Shown piece by piece: positions 22,858-33,925 of a DNA stretch of 64,000 nt; the stretch's first letter is position 1; each line of letters begins with the position of its first letter. The notes beneath the pieces were generated by a model. That model did no database searches and had not been told where the DNA came from. It worked only from the letters and a program-made list of their open reading frames with translations. A program made the translations under genes and the position numbers. Origin of the DNA: Leucocoprinus leucothites (Eukaryota > Basidiomycota > Agaricomycetes > Agaricales > Agaricaceae); the NCBI GenBank assembly GCA_013368445.1, contig JAACJO010000005.1:744001-808000 (forward strand), written 5' to 3'.

Positions 22858-24304
22858 TTAAGCCTTCGCCGGCGACCTACTCGGCGCCCGTTGCATGAAC
22901 ACATACAACACATCGTGCCAAACCTGAGGGTCAAAGTATTCATACCACAAATGGCCGAATTGAAGTGTTGGAATTTGGCCGCGTTGAGAACCTTCTTGAA
23001 CCAATTGCGCCCAAGGAATATGGTCGATTAGATCCTGCCAAGGGGAACAACGATGAGCGGACCGAATGCGAACTGCGAATCGGATGTAAGGTTGATACTC
23101 ACCTCTGCACATTTGAATGGTATTACTTTATCAAGTTGTCCGTGGATAACGAGCACTTGTATGTCTCTAGGTATGTGCTTGAGGTACTGCTCAAACTCGA
23201 ATTTTCTAAGCTGAGAGGCAGAGAGTTAGTAAATGAGTTTTAAAAGAGGCTCATAAGAATACATACAGCTACTGATTGCTTCGCTATCCACCGGAAAGGA
23301 GCGATTAGTCCATTTGCAAGAATTGAGATTTCAAAGCGAAAAACTCACCAACCATGTCGGCAGGCCGATTGCTGCTCAAGGACACAGTCATTGAGTATAT
23401 GAGGCATCGTTGGGAGTGGATTCACGCACCTCAGGTTGTTATATACCACCCTCGAAAGAATCTCATTGAAACGGTAGCCGTTGGCTTCGACCCACGCAGG
23501 ATCCAAAGTAGCAGCAATCACTCTTTTCGCACCCTCCCGCCTTTCTTCCACCGAGCGAGGTTTTCCTGGAACAGCCGTTATCGGCAGACCAGGTCCTTGA
23601 TTCACTCTACACCGCGTCCCCACCAGGAAGAGGTGTGTCGTCCGGAAGGGCAACCGAACAGGACTTGTCGGGTGGAACGGAAGGACGAGCAGCTGTTGCG
23701 CTATTACACCCCCCATAGAGTGTCCGCAAAGTGCGACTTCTTTCCACCCGAGAGTTTTGAGCAGGAAAAGCAAGTCTCGAGCTAGAAGTTCTATCGTGAT
23801 TTCTTCATCCCCTGCTGGAGTCAATGATGAGTCTCCCATTCCTCTATATCAAGTATCAATAAATAATCAACCTTTTAGAGTTATCAAAAAGCGCACCGAT
23901 GATCATAAATCAAAACTATAACGTTCTATGAGTATTTCAAGATAGGGTGGAAAGAAAAGGAAACAAGTACCGGGATGACTCTTGGCCACTGCCTTGTTCA
24001 CTCTCTCATCGTCGACCCTTAGTGCAGTCATACCACAGATCATTACAACTGGCGTCGTTTTCCCTAGATGTCGAGGCTCGAGAATTTCGTAGACGAGTTT
24101 AGCTCCGTCAGGGAGCGCGACGGTAGTAAGCCCAGTGGTGGTGAGCCCACTCACTGCTCCAGCTGTGTCTGCTTCGGGAGTCGGCTCTTGAATTGGCTTT
24201 CCGAGAGAGAAATACCGCTGGACGGGCTCAAATACCCACTTTCCAACGAATCCAAAAAGACCAGTGCCCTGGTAGCTATCAGAGTTGTGTTTGTCGGAAG
24301 ACAT
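22858..24304 (-). CDS. Alpha/beta hydrolase B of a tandem pair
   Basis: Seven exons (24304-23971, 23915-23897, 23843-23430, 23371-23349, 23283-23267, 23210-23103, 23034-22858) give 363 aa. Three of them are microexons of 19, 23 and 17 nt. Catalytic features: TPVVMICGMTALR, DHRGMGDSSL, nucleophile elbow GHSMGG, acid in VIHGQLDKVIPF and histidine in FGHLWYEYFD. It is clearly homologous to hydrolase A along the whole length, with the same 19-nt second exon. The segment after GMTALR (VDDERVNKAVAKS) departs from the RGDWERL form seen in A. The start was taken at MSSDKHNS; an upstream in-frame Met exists at 24397. An N-terminal extension of about 80 aa is not present in A. Substrate unknown. Confidence 0.82.
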
Positions 24305-25601
24305 GGCAAGCACTAGTGGAAAAAACGAAGAGGGCGAGGTGGTTATCACAGTACAGAAAAGACCACTCTGAATGCTTGAGGTCTGGGTCACAAGCAAGCA
24401 ATGTCCACGCGGAACGAAGGGCGGTCAGGATGGTTGTCAGTCGGACTGCGCTCCATGTCCATATCCTTTATGTACCCATCATGATCATGAATCCTGACTT
24501 CCATCGTTCGGAAGCTAAAAAAGTTATATCCTCCTGATCACGAGTAATAAGGCCGCCTTTCCGCATTCGTGTCAATCCGCACCCGAACCCAGTCACAAAT
24601 GCAATGATCATATTCAGAAGAGAGGGAGAGAACGTTGATACGCCGTTAGCGCCGCGGGGTCCAAAAGGTTCGATTCACCATATTCCTGGGCCTGAGCAGG
24701 TTGGAAGAATCTAGATTTCCGATTCGGTTTCTTTTTCCACCAGGACGGAAAAGCGGAAAGACTCAGTGGAGGTTCACGAGAGAAAGGAGGTGCGCCAAAT
24801 GATGTATGATGGTAAGAGCACCCGTGTCCTATCCCAGTGTCACAATTTTGGTCAACAGCACCCGTGCAATCAGTCTAACGGCGCGGCGTGTCCTGTTAAG
24901 TGGATAAACTGTCGCTTCCTGGCTTTGGAAGTGTGCTTAATCAAGTTAATGTCACTGGCACTGCCCGGATACAATTGCTCGATCCAATCTCGGCGAGTCC
25001 AGAGCTGCCACAGTGGTGGATCGGTTAATTTGTCGCCTCCTGGAGTTGTCTTGTTCCTTGACAGTTTGGGCGACTGTGCTGTTCCTGATACATGATAAAT
25101 TCGATGGGTGGCTGGTTAACAAGAGGTCCAACTTCACCCGTTCCCGTTGCAATGAGCAATATGGTAGGTGTGGAAACGATTCCCGTAGATGCGGAGCCTA
25201 TGGAGGTCTTGTAGACATGGCTGCATTTGAACACGTAGGTATCTCAGGCTTGACCCGGTTATCAACATTAAGTTAATCCTTAATTTTAGCTCGGACCGGT
25301 GAGAAGGCGCCAAATCCCTAAATCTCTTTCAGTATCTGAGCACTAGCTCACAGCTCAAGTCGACACCGAGGGCGTATGAGTAGGGCGTGATAGACGTGAT
25401 CTTATCGAGTTTAACAGAAGGTGAAACCAAAAGCAGATAAGCAGCAACCAGATCATGAAAGCATTCTCTCTAGGCCATTAATCATCCGGGAGACACATCT
25501 AGATAGGCACCCGCAAGCTAGTGAAATCTCCGTATCTCAATCCCAGGCCCCCAATATATCAATGTACTCCATACACCTGGAACCTCCACCTCTCAAGGCC
25601 T
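24305..25601. other. Intergenic, no gene seen
   Basis: About 1.3 kb between hydrolase B and the SRP40 gene. Overlapping open frames of 60-110 codons lack motifs. I could not support a gene. Confidence 0.45.
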
Positions 25602-27308
25602 TCAGTCGGCAAACTTAAAACTATGACTCTCCATCTAATCCCATTATCAGCAAAAAAACTCCACAGCACAAAAGTGAATAGACTCACAGTAATCTCACCA
25701 CCTTTATAACTCCCCTTCTTCTTTTTATTCTTCTCCTTCCTAAAGCCAGCTCCGCGAGTAACAACCAAGTCATTATGCGCGCGCTGTCCATAATCGTTCG
25801 TCGGTCCGGTCTATTACATTCGACATCAGCAACTCAAATTCATGAAATGCTTGAATATCTGCAAGTGCACGAACCTTGGCTTCGTAACGAGAATCTAACA
25901 ATGAATTTTCCTTGACCGAATCAGGTTTGATACGTTGGAATCGGACACCACTTGGTCGTCCTTTCTTCCCGTTTCCGTTACCATTGTTTTTGGAGTCGGA
26001 TGTAGTGGCGGAAGGCGCCGACTGTGAGGTTTCACGGGAATTATCAGTGGTGGCTGTCGCCACCGCAGCCCCGTCTTCCGAGATCTTGCGTTTCTTCGTC
26101 GTTGTTACCTGTTCTTTGACGGCAGCGGGTTTTGCTGCTTCCCCAGAGGCTGATTGTAACTTTGTTTTGCGTTTAGAATCAGATTTTGACTTTGACTTCT
26201 TGTCATTGTCGTCAGAATCGGAGTCGGATGAGGAAGCAGACGAGTCTGAGTCGTCTTTGGAAGAATTATCGGAGTCACTGCTGCTACCGTCAGAACTTGG
26301 CGGTGCAGTTGCAATATTCTTCGTGTCTTTTTTCTCCTTCTTGCTCTTCTTCTCGACAACATCAACCTCCATCTTCGTGTTTTTCTCAGCCTCCGACTCC
26401 GACGAGGAATCGTCGGAAGAATCAGATGAGCTATCATCCTTCTTTTTCTTCTCTGCGGCTTTCTTTTTGGCCTTTGTGGCAGCGGAGTTTTCTTTTGCTT
26501 TGACTGTCGAAGTTGACGAATCGGAATCAGAACTTGAATCAGAGTCAGGTTTAGATTCAGCTTTTGAGCTTGAGGATGACGCAGAAGAAGAACTCGAGGA
26601 ATCGCTATCAGACCCTGAAGTGTTGTCGTCCTTCTCACTAGCTGAGGAGAGTGTTTTGCTAGTTTCGCGATCAGTAGTCACATCTTTTATGGGCGAAGAA
26701 GCGAGAGCAGGTTTCGAGGGAGTTTTGGATTTGGATTTGGAGGAGGCGTCGGGTTTTGTTGGAGCTTCGGGTTCAGAGTCGCTGGACTCATCGTCTGTAA
26801 GTGGCAATAAGTTTATGGATTTTACTGAATGTACTAGCAGCTGACCTGATTCTGAGCCTGACGAGCCCTCGTCGTCAGAAGAATCTATTCAAAATTTTAG
26901 AAGAGGTTGAAGGAGTGTTCGAGTGAAGCGCACCACTTGAATCCGAGGACGATTCTGCTTTTTTGGGTTTCGCCTTGGTTTTGGCTGGTGATTTCGTTGT
27001 TTCCTTGCCAGAGTCAGAGTCATCATCCGAGTCAGAGTCAGAATCGGAGCTGTCCGAAGATTCTTTGTTCTGTGCCGCTTTCCATTGCTGCAGAATCTCG
27101 TCCAACGGGGGTCCCTCCGGTTTTACTCCATCTTTAAGCACAACGACGTTCTTGACCTCTTTCTTGAATGCCTGAGCAGTCTTGGAAAGTGAATTTTGGG
27201 AGAGGAATGCGTATATTAGGGTATATGTTGCTGCAAAGCTTGGAACATCAATCACACAACGCACGCCGTCAAGGGAGAAAAGCACTGACTAGCGATGTTT
27301 CCGTCCAT
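25602..27308 (-). CDS. SRP40: LisH / SRP40 C-terminal-domain nucleolar phosphoprotein
   Basis: Six exons (27308-27290, 27230-26934, 26884-26846, 26794-25875, 25810-25688, 25634-25602) give 476 aa. An N-terminal LisH motif (LIYAFLSQNSLSKTAQAFKK) is followed by a very long acidic Ser/Asp/Glu and Lys-rich repeat region typical of Srp40/Nopp140. The C-terminus is the SRP40 domain: VRFQRI, then NDYGQRAHNDLVVTRGAGFR, KEKNKKKKGSYKGG and the short terminal exon MESHSFKFAD. These proteins chaperone snoRNPs and pre-ribosomes in the nucleolus and are substrates of casein kinase 2, which the serine-acid runs would suit. A 310-codon frame on the opposite strand (25912-26844) is only the mirror of this biased sequence. 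It is divergent from RIB4, 93 bp away. Confidence 0.9.
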
Positions 27309-27401
27309 GGTGGTATCGGATAGAGGGGTAAAATGACTTTTTTTGATGGGTGCATATTCAGGGCAATGATGTCCCACGGCACAACATAACCGCGGACGAC
27401 G
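27309..27401. promoter_or_regulatory. Bidirectional promoter, SRP40 / RIB4
   Basis: A 93-bp gap between divergent start codons must carry both promoters or their leaders. No named site identified. Confidence 0.5.
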
Positions 27402-28105
<704 letters not shown>

Positions 28106-28295
28106 ATGAAATACATTGGACAGAGTAGAAAAGTGTATTATAAGGACATTTGGGTGTGGAGGATATAGCGTATTTGGTGAACGGCAGTGATCGCTTCAGC
28201 CGCCGGGTCATCTTGCCGGTCCTTCTCTTAAACCACCACTCCCTTCCTTTTCTACTCCCCTCTCTCCCCCTTCCCCCTTCCTCCTCCCATTAATC

Positions 28296-29508
28296 ATGAA
28301 GAAAAAGGTGAATTTACACCAACAGTCGTGGTTCTCGACAACAGAGAAATAACTTCATCCTCAGGTTCTCCTTATGGGTGCCTCTGGCAGTGGGAAGACC
28401 TCTATGCGATCACTGATCTTGTGAGCTCCAACAAATACCTCTACTCTCGTCGGTTCCTCAAGTGAACCTGTCTATTCAGCTCAAATAACCCAGCATCCTT
28501 GACCTCTCGTCTGGGTGCAACCATCGACGTGGAGCAAAACCATGTTCGCTTCCTCGGTGACCTCATCCTCAACCTATGGGACTGTGGTGGTCAAGACTCC
28601 TTCATGGACTCATACCTAACAACTCAACGGCCCACCATCTTCCAACAAGTCGGCGTCATGATATACGTGTTCGACGCTGAGTCGCATGAACCCATAAAAG
28701 ACATGGAGTATTACCGTGACTGTCTCGAAGGCCTACGGTACTTCAGTCCCGAGGCTGCCATTTTCATTTTGATCCACAAAATGGATCTTATTCGCGAACC
28801 TCAGCAGCTGCTCGACAAAAGACGACAGGAGCTTCAAGAAGTTAGTGGAGATGTCTCCATTCAGTTATTCGGGACAACCATCTTTGACCAAACCCTCTAC
28901 AAAGTCCGTTCTTACACATTATCTTCCCCCTGATATTTTTTTCTGACCTCTCTTAACACTTGTAGGCTTGGTCAAGTATCGTCCACACCCTCATTCCCAA
29001 CGCCAGCATCCTCTCCAAACACCTCTCCATCTTCGCTCAGGCCTGCGGCGCAACCGAAGTCATTCTTTTCGAGCGCACAACCTTCCTCGTCATCGCCACC
29101 TCGTCCTCCGGCACAGGTGTCGCCTCCTCCGCAGTCCCAACCTACGCCAAAGACGGCTCCGATCACCAACTCGAACCTACAAGATACGAACGTACTTCCG
29201 AGCTTATCAAAGCATTCAAATACACCTGTTCGCGTGTCCGTGAAGAATTTCATACTCTCGAACTCGACTTGCATGATTTCAGCGCCGTGTTGGATGAATT
29301 GACTAAAAATACTTATGTGCTGGTGATCCTTCATGATCCCACAATAGGTGCGTCGGTTCTCATGTTATCTTGCCTCGTTTTTTTTCTTCTCCCAAAGATA
29401 AGCGTTGATGGAACTGAACCCCATATGACAGAGACGGCGGCTGTAAAGTTGAACATTCGATTGGCACGAAGTAAATTCGAGACCCTTCAAGCTGATAGTC
29501 TTAATTAG
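28296..29508 (+). CDS. GTR1: Rag-family GTPase Gtr1 (RagA/B type)
   Basis: Five exons (28296-28307, 28365-28420, 28480-28903, 28966-29347, 29432-29508) give 316 aa; the first coding exon is 12 nt (MKKK). G1 is LLMGASGSGKTSM, the switch region TSRLGATIDVEQN, G3 LWDCGGQDSFMDSY and G4 HKMDL. The C-terminal roadblock-like half includes YTCSRVREEFHTLEL. Gtr1 pairs with Gtr2 on the vacuole in the EGO/Ragulator complex and tells TORC1 about amino-acid supply. The motif set and length match Gtr1/RagA rather than Gtr2/RagC. Confidence 0.93.
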
Positions 29509-29924
29509 TATGTGTGTCTTATGACATGTGTGCCTCTTCTCTTTCGTTATCATCTCTCTCTCCCTTTCCCTGGTTTTGTGGTGTGCTTCTGGTTAAATCG
29601 TACAATTTTTTATTTTTATACTTATTGTTAATACTTTAGTGATCCGCCTGACTCTGTATTTCCGAACATTCTTCCGCGTCCTCCAATGTTGTTGTTCATA
29701 TTAGGATTTCTGTTTGACTCTTCTTAACTTATTTACATATGCTTAGAACGATATAATCATATCGCATAGGGCTTAGGACTATACATTACTCGTTCATGCG
29801 AGATATTGAATCAATACTCTGAAAAAATAGCTAAGAATTATACTAAGAACATTCCCAAGAAAATCAAAATCAAGCGCAAATCAATCCAAGAAGCATATTA
29901 AAATTCAATTACAATCCAACCATG
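29509..29924. other. Convergent 3' flanks of GTR1 and RAP1
   Basis: AT-rich sequence with no coding signal; presumably both 3' untranslated ends. Confidence 0.5.
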
Positions 29925-32900
29925 TCACTTTAGGCGCGATTCTTTGGCCGTAACCGCTGCCAAAGCCCGCGCAGCCTTCGTCCCCGAAGGAGGCGTATAA
30001 GGCGACTCCTTCAAGGCCTGCTCCATCTGCTGCTTCACTGCACTAGCCCGTGTCCCAGTAATCGGAAACGTGGCCTGCAGCTCTGAGCTAGTCGAATCTG
30101 CAGACCCGCGACGACGGCTGCGCGACCGCGACTGTGGCTGGGCTGAGCGTGGATGAGAAAGTGGTACTGTGTGTCTTAGGGACGAGTGTGCCCGAGAGCT
30201 TGACCCTCTTTGAACAGATTGAGGGTTGACAGTGAAGGGTGTTTGAGGAAGCGATCCGACTGAGGAAGGTGACAATAAATGACCATCATCACCACTGCCG
30301 CCGCCGAAGGAGACTCGATGAGGTCCTGTCTGTTTCTGTATTGCCTGATTGACGGGGGTAGCTTGTGCTGGTGTGCGAGCAGGAGGAAGAGAGGCGCGAG
30401 GTCGTGTAGGGGTGTGATTACCCCGTGTAGGTCTCGAAACTGGCAACGATTCCCTTGGACGGTTTTGGTTCTGAGATTGGAGAGGACTGGGACTAGCAGC
30501 TCGGACATTGTTGAATAGTTTCCACGACTGTTGCTGTTGCTTCTGTTGAGGTTTCCCAACTTCCGGTGACGGTTGAGATCCTCCAACTCCAGGCGACGAG
30601 TCAAATAGTTCCAAGACTTCTTTCGCTGTTTTGGTAGGCGTGTTCTGGGTAGTAGGAGACTCAATTGTTTGGTTAACCTCCTCGTCATCGCTTGAGAGAG
30701 GCAACTGTCGTCTACGTCGCGACTCTGGACCCTTCGACCGCGTTCCCGAAAGGAATTGTTGTTCGGTGGCTTCGTCGTCAGATGAAATATCCAAGGTGCT
30801 GTCTTCATCTTTGGGCGAGGGTGCCCCTTCCGATTCAGAAAAGCTTGAAATATCGTGTATATCATCATCATCCCCGTCTCTGATCTCGGGCTCGTTCATT
30901 TCCACGACACCCGTAGGCGCAGTTTCAAATTTGGCCGTTTCATCCTCGTCGGCGCTATCAGCTTCCGCACTACCGCGAGCTTCTTGAGTTTCTTCTTCCT
31001 CCTCTTGCTTCTCCCTGCGAACGGAACGTTTTATTTCCTCTCCTTCTTCCTCTGTTTCTCCTTCACTAACGCTGACTTCATTCCCGCTCTCTTCAACATG
31101 CCTGGCCGACATGCCAGAGAACGTCCCTGATACCGGTTCATTCGAGTTGACCATCAGCAGATGCGCGACCTTCTGTTCATCTTGTATCGTTTCCGACACA
31201 TTTGAAATGATCTGGTTTTCGCTCATTTCAACATCCTGCTCCTGTTCCACCTGGCTCTCATGAACAGGCTCCAACGGTTGTTCCTTCCTTGAAACCTCCC
31301 TCCCCTTCCCGTTCTTCCGCCTCTGCTTGCGGTCCAGGCTTGGCAAAGACGTAGGTTCAACAGACCTAGAACGAGACCTAGTATTTTTGTAGGGTGCCCA
31401 TTGAATCCCTTGGGTTTCACCTTCCTCTTCATCTTCGTCAGAGGGCGAACGGACAGGCAGCCGACGTGAAGGTAACTTCCGACTGGCCTTCTTCATAGGC
31501 AGCGAGAGAGGTGATGAGGGCTTGTGCGAGCTCTCGCGAGTGATAGAAGATTCTGCTGGGGCATTGGTTGCATTTGCTGAAGGTCGCGTCAACTCCGAAG
31601 GAACTACCATAGACCGCGATGAAGGTTCAGTAGCACTTGTGTTATGGCTCCGTATACCGCTTCTACTGGGTGATCCTGTACCAGCAAAGACGGGACTTGA
31701 GTGAACCACATTACGGAATGATGTGGAGGGATGAGGCGATGGAGGCACAGGAAGATTAACGCGCCGTGTAGAAGGGGAGGGTGGGAATTGTGGAGATCGA
31801 ATGGCTGAGCTTGCACGTTGGACCAATGTCGGAGAGGGTGCAGGCGTTGAATATAAATCCGCTTGGCGGGTCATTGCGGGACTGTGAGTTGGTTGTCGAG
31901 GCTGAGAAATGACTGGCTCAAAATGCTCAGGTCCGGGCGAGATATCGAATGAACCACGATGGTCCTGATCAGGTTCGGATGTACCTCTGTCGACTTCTTT
32001 GCCTTTGCTCTTCTTTTCAGGCGAGTCCTCAGCTTGCGAGCGACCGGGGGATGAAGTTTGGAGGCGAGCCGTTGTCTTGTGCGTGACAACGGGAGCAGGA
32101 GATGAGTTGCTTAGACTTGAGACTCGTCGTCGTTTAGAAAGATTGGTGTCCTTCTCTGGGGGTCGACCACGCCGTTTAGGCTTGACACCGACATCCAGCT
32201 CTTCCTCAGATTCGGACGCAGATCCATCGGTCAGTTCAACGATGCCGTCATCGCGCTCCAATATGAGCACCTTGCCTGAATTTTTATTGTATTTGCGACT
32301 GAGACCATACCATGCTGAAGGCTCAGGTGGGGCTTTTCTAACATATCTGTCAATGATAGGGTCAAAGTGTTCGCGTCGTTTCCTGTAGCGTTCCCGCCAA
32401 GATTCAATGGTATGTCGCCTGGCCCACTCTAAACTAGAGTCATGTACTGCCTGAATCACACAGTCGTTGAGATATATTTGTATTCACGAGAAAGGGATGA
32501 CTCACTGCGGACATAAGCTCCTTCCAAATACCATATGAAAGTCGTCCTCCATGATCCGCGTATGGTATTTTTCTGGATATATACCAACAGAGATTGTCGT
32601 CGTCTTCTGTGGAGAATTCGGTACGTTGTCTTCTCGAGGTTATCACCAGGAGAAATCATAAGTAGAATCGACTCACCTTCCAACGTAGCCGCCCATCGCT
32701 TGACGCCTTTGGAGTACGTGCACAAACTCCTGCCGTCGCAAACAGTTTTGAACGAAAATCATGGGCTCCACGACAATCTGCCGCATTTCCGGGTCTCTAT
32801 CAATTGAATAGACGTTCTGCAGATCATTGATGCTGCATCTCAAACGTCTTTCATTGACCAGAACGGTATCAGCACCACGAGGCTCGTCTTGCACCTTGCC

Positions 32901-33079
32901 ACCATTAATCTACTCTTGTGGTGAACATAACCCAGTGAGTAAGAATGTTTACACCGTACAGTGATATTATCCCGAAGAGTTTCTCGCTGAGACTCGTTTT
33001 TGATGCTTTCATGAAGATAAAAGCCAGAAGGGACTCCCGGTGTTCTTTGGAAAAGAAGACGGGTTGGTTCGTTGGCCAT
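29925..33079 (-). CDS. RAP1: Telomere protein Rap1 (BRCT + Myb)
   Basis: Four exons (33079-32960, 32909-32677, 32629-32506, 32450-29925) give exactly 1,000 aa. Residues about 10-115 form a BRCT-like unit: FYLHESIKNESQRETLRDNI, NGGKVQDEPRGADTVLVNE, and a C-terminal helix FVQNCLRRQEFVHV. Next comes the Rap1 Myb domain: EFSTEDDDNLCWYISRKIPY, GRLSYGIWKELM, LEWARRHTIESWRERYRK and HFDPIIDRYV. The remaining roughly 780 aa are disordered, Ser/Pro-rich, with acidic tracts and several basic nuclear signals. Rap1 is the shelterin subunit recruited to TTAGGG telomeres, usually through a TRF-type partner. A classical C-terminal RCT domain is not obvious by eye. The last exon of 2.5 kb contrasts with the intron-rich neighbours. 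Confidence 0.88.
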
Positions 33080-33483
33080 GACGCAGGAGGGGTCAGGAAA
33101 GTGACAAACCCCCGATCGGTCGACGTATTTAGAAACTAATTTAAACACAGACGCGTTGATCACGTGGAACGACGCGTCCAGCTGAGCCCAGAACGACTTG
33201 GCGAGCTTGAAGTTGTTGAGCGTCAAGTTCACAAACCACCGGAATATCAAGTCCTTAGCTTGTATCCCGGACCGAACGTGACCGTTCTATATTTCATTCT
33301 AGTTTGGCTGACTGTGCATCTCAGCCTGCTACTACGCTGATTCACGAGAACTCGGACCTGTTTTTTTCACCGCTTTCGCCAAGGCTTGATTAATGGCTTC
33401 AATTAAGCAGTGGTATATGTACCATGCACTCAGTCTGAATGAGTAAAAATACCAAACATTGTATTTGTTAAGAGAATGTGTTG
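33080..33483. other. Upstream flank of RAP1
   Basis: About 400 bp with no coding signal; probable RAP1 promoter. Confidence 0.45.
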
Positions 33484-33838
33484 TTAATACACGTATGTTG
33501 CATTGTGGCACGTCCGAAACCGCTCAACGAGCCATCGGACGTGGTCATGGTGTATCAAATCAGATCCCTCATCCCACACGATAGCGAGCTCCTCGGGCAT
33601 AGAGGTGGACAAATGACGTCGAATATGTTCCAAGCTAAACACGTAAAGGCCGATGCAGGGCAGCACAGTAGCGACATTGCACAATCTTGTATCCCCCTAA
33701 ACTTGTGGAGGCATCGGCACTAACATCAAACACGATGTAATGGGGTCCCCAGCCAAAAAAATCTGATTCCAAGTCGAAAAACACAGCTCTCTCGAGCAAT
33801 GATGTAGGATACAGGTAGGAAACACAGAGATCAAGCAA
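33484..33838 (-). pseudogene. Frameshifted remnant of an unrecognised gene
   Basis: Two overlapping minus-strand frames look protein-like. The first (33838 to about 33697) contains LERAVFFDLESDFFGWGPH and FDVSADASTSLG. The second (about 33696-33484) contains CNVATVLPCIGLYVFSLEHI, SMPEELAIVWDEGSDL and VRWLVERFRTC before a stop. They meet at a run of five G on the minus strand (C at 33693-33697 on plus). Dropping one G would make one continuous frame. No start codon or acceptor opens the frame at its 5' end, where a TGA lies. I do not recognise the family. It looks like the 3' end of a broken gene lying in the 3' flank of the CAX gene. A sequencing slip in the homopolymer is an alternative. Confidence 0.4.
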
Positions 33839-33925
33839 GCGTCACAGAAATTAACTGACATAAGATACCGAGCTTCAAAGATATTTGAGCGCGTATCGTA
33901 TATTGAAGATTTGTGGAATCTCGCT

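Noticed and set aside
24752..24766. Shared AGCGGAAAGACTCAG here and at 56294-56308, suggesting copies of one element
   Set aside because: A match this short is expected about once by chance in a window of this size, and the flanks do not align well.
26105..26638. 177-codon Arg/Gln-rich minus-strand frame
   Set aside because: Alternative frame of the same SRP40 repeat region.
25912..26844. 310-codon plus-strand open frame
   Set aside because: It is the antisense of the Ser/Asp-rich SRP40 repeats; it has Ser/Phe/Leu bias and no motif, while the minus strand gives a full SRP40 protein.
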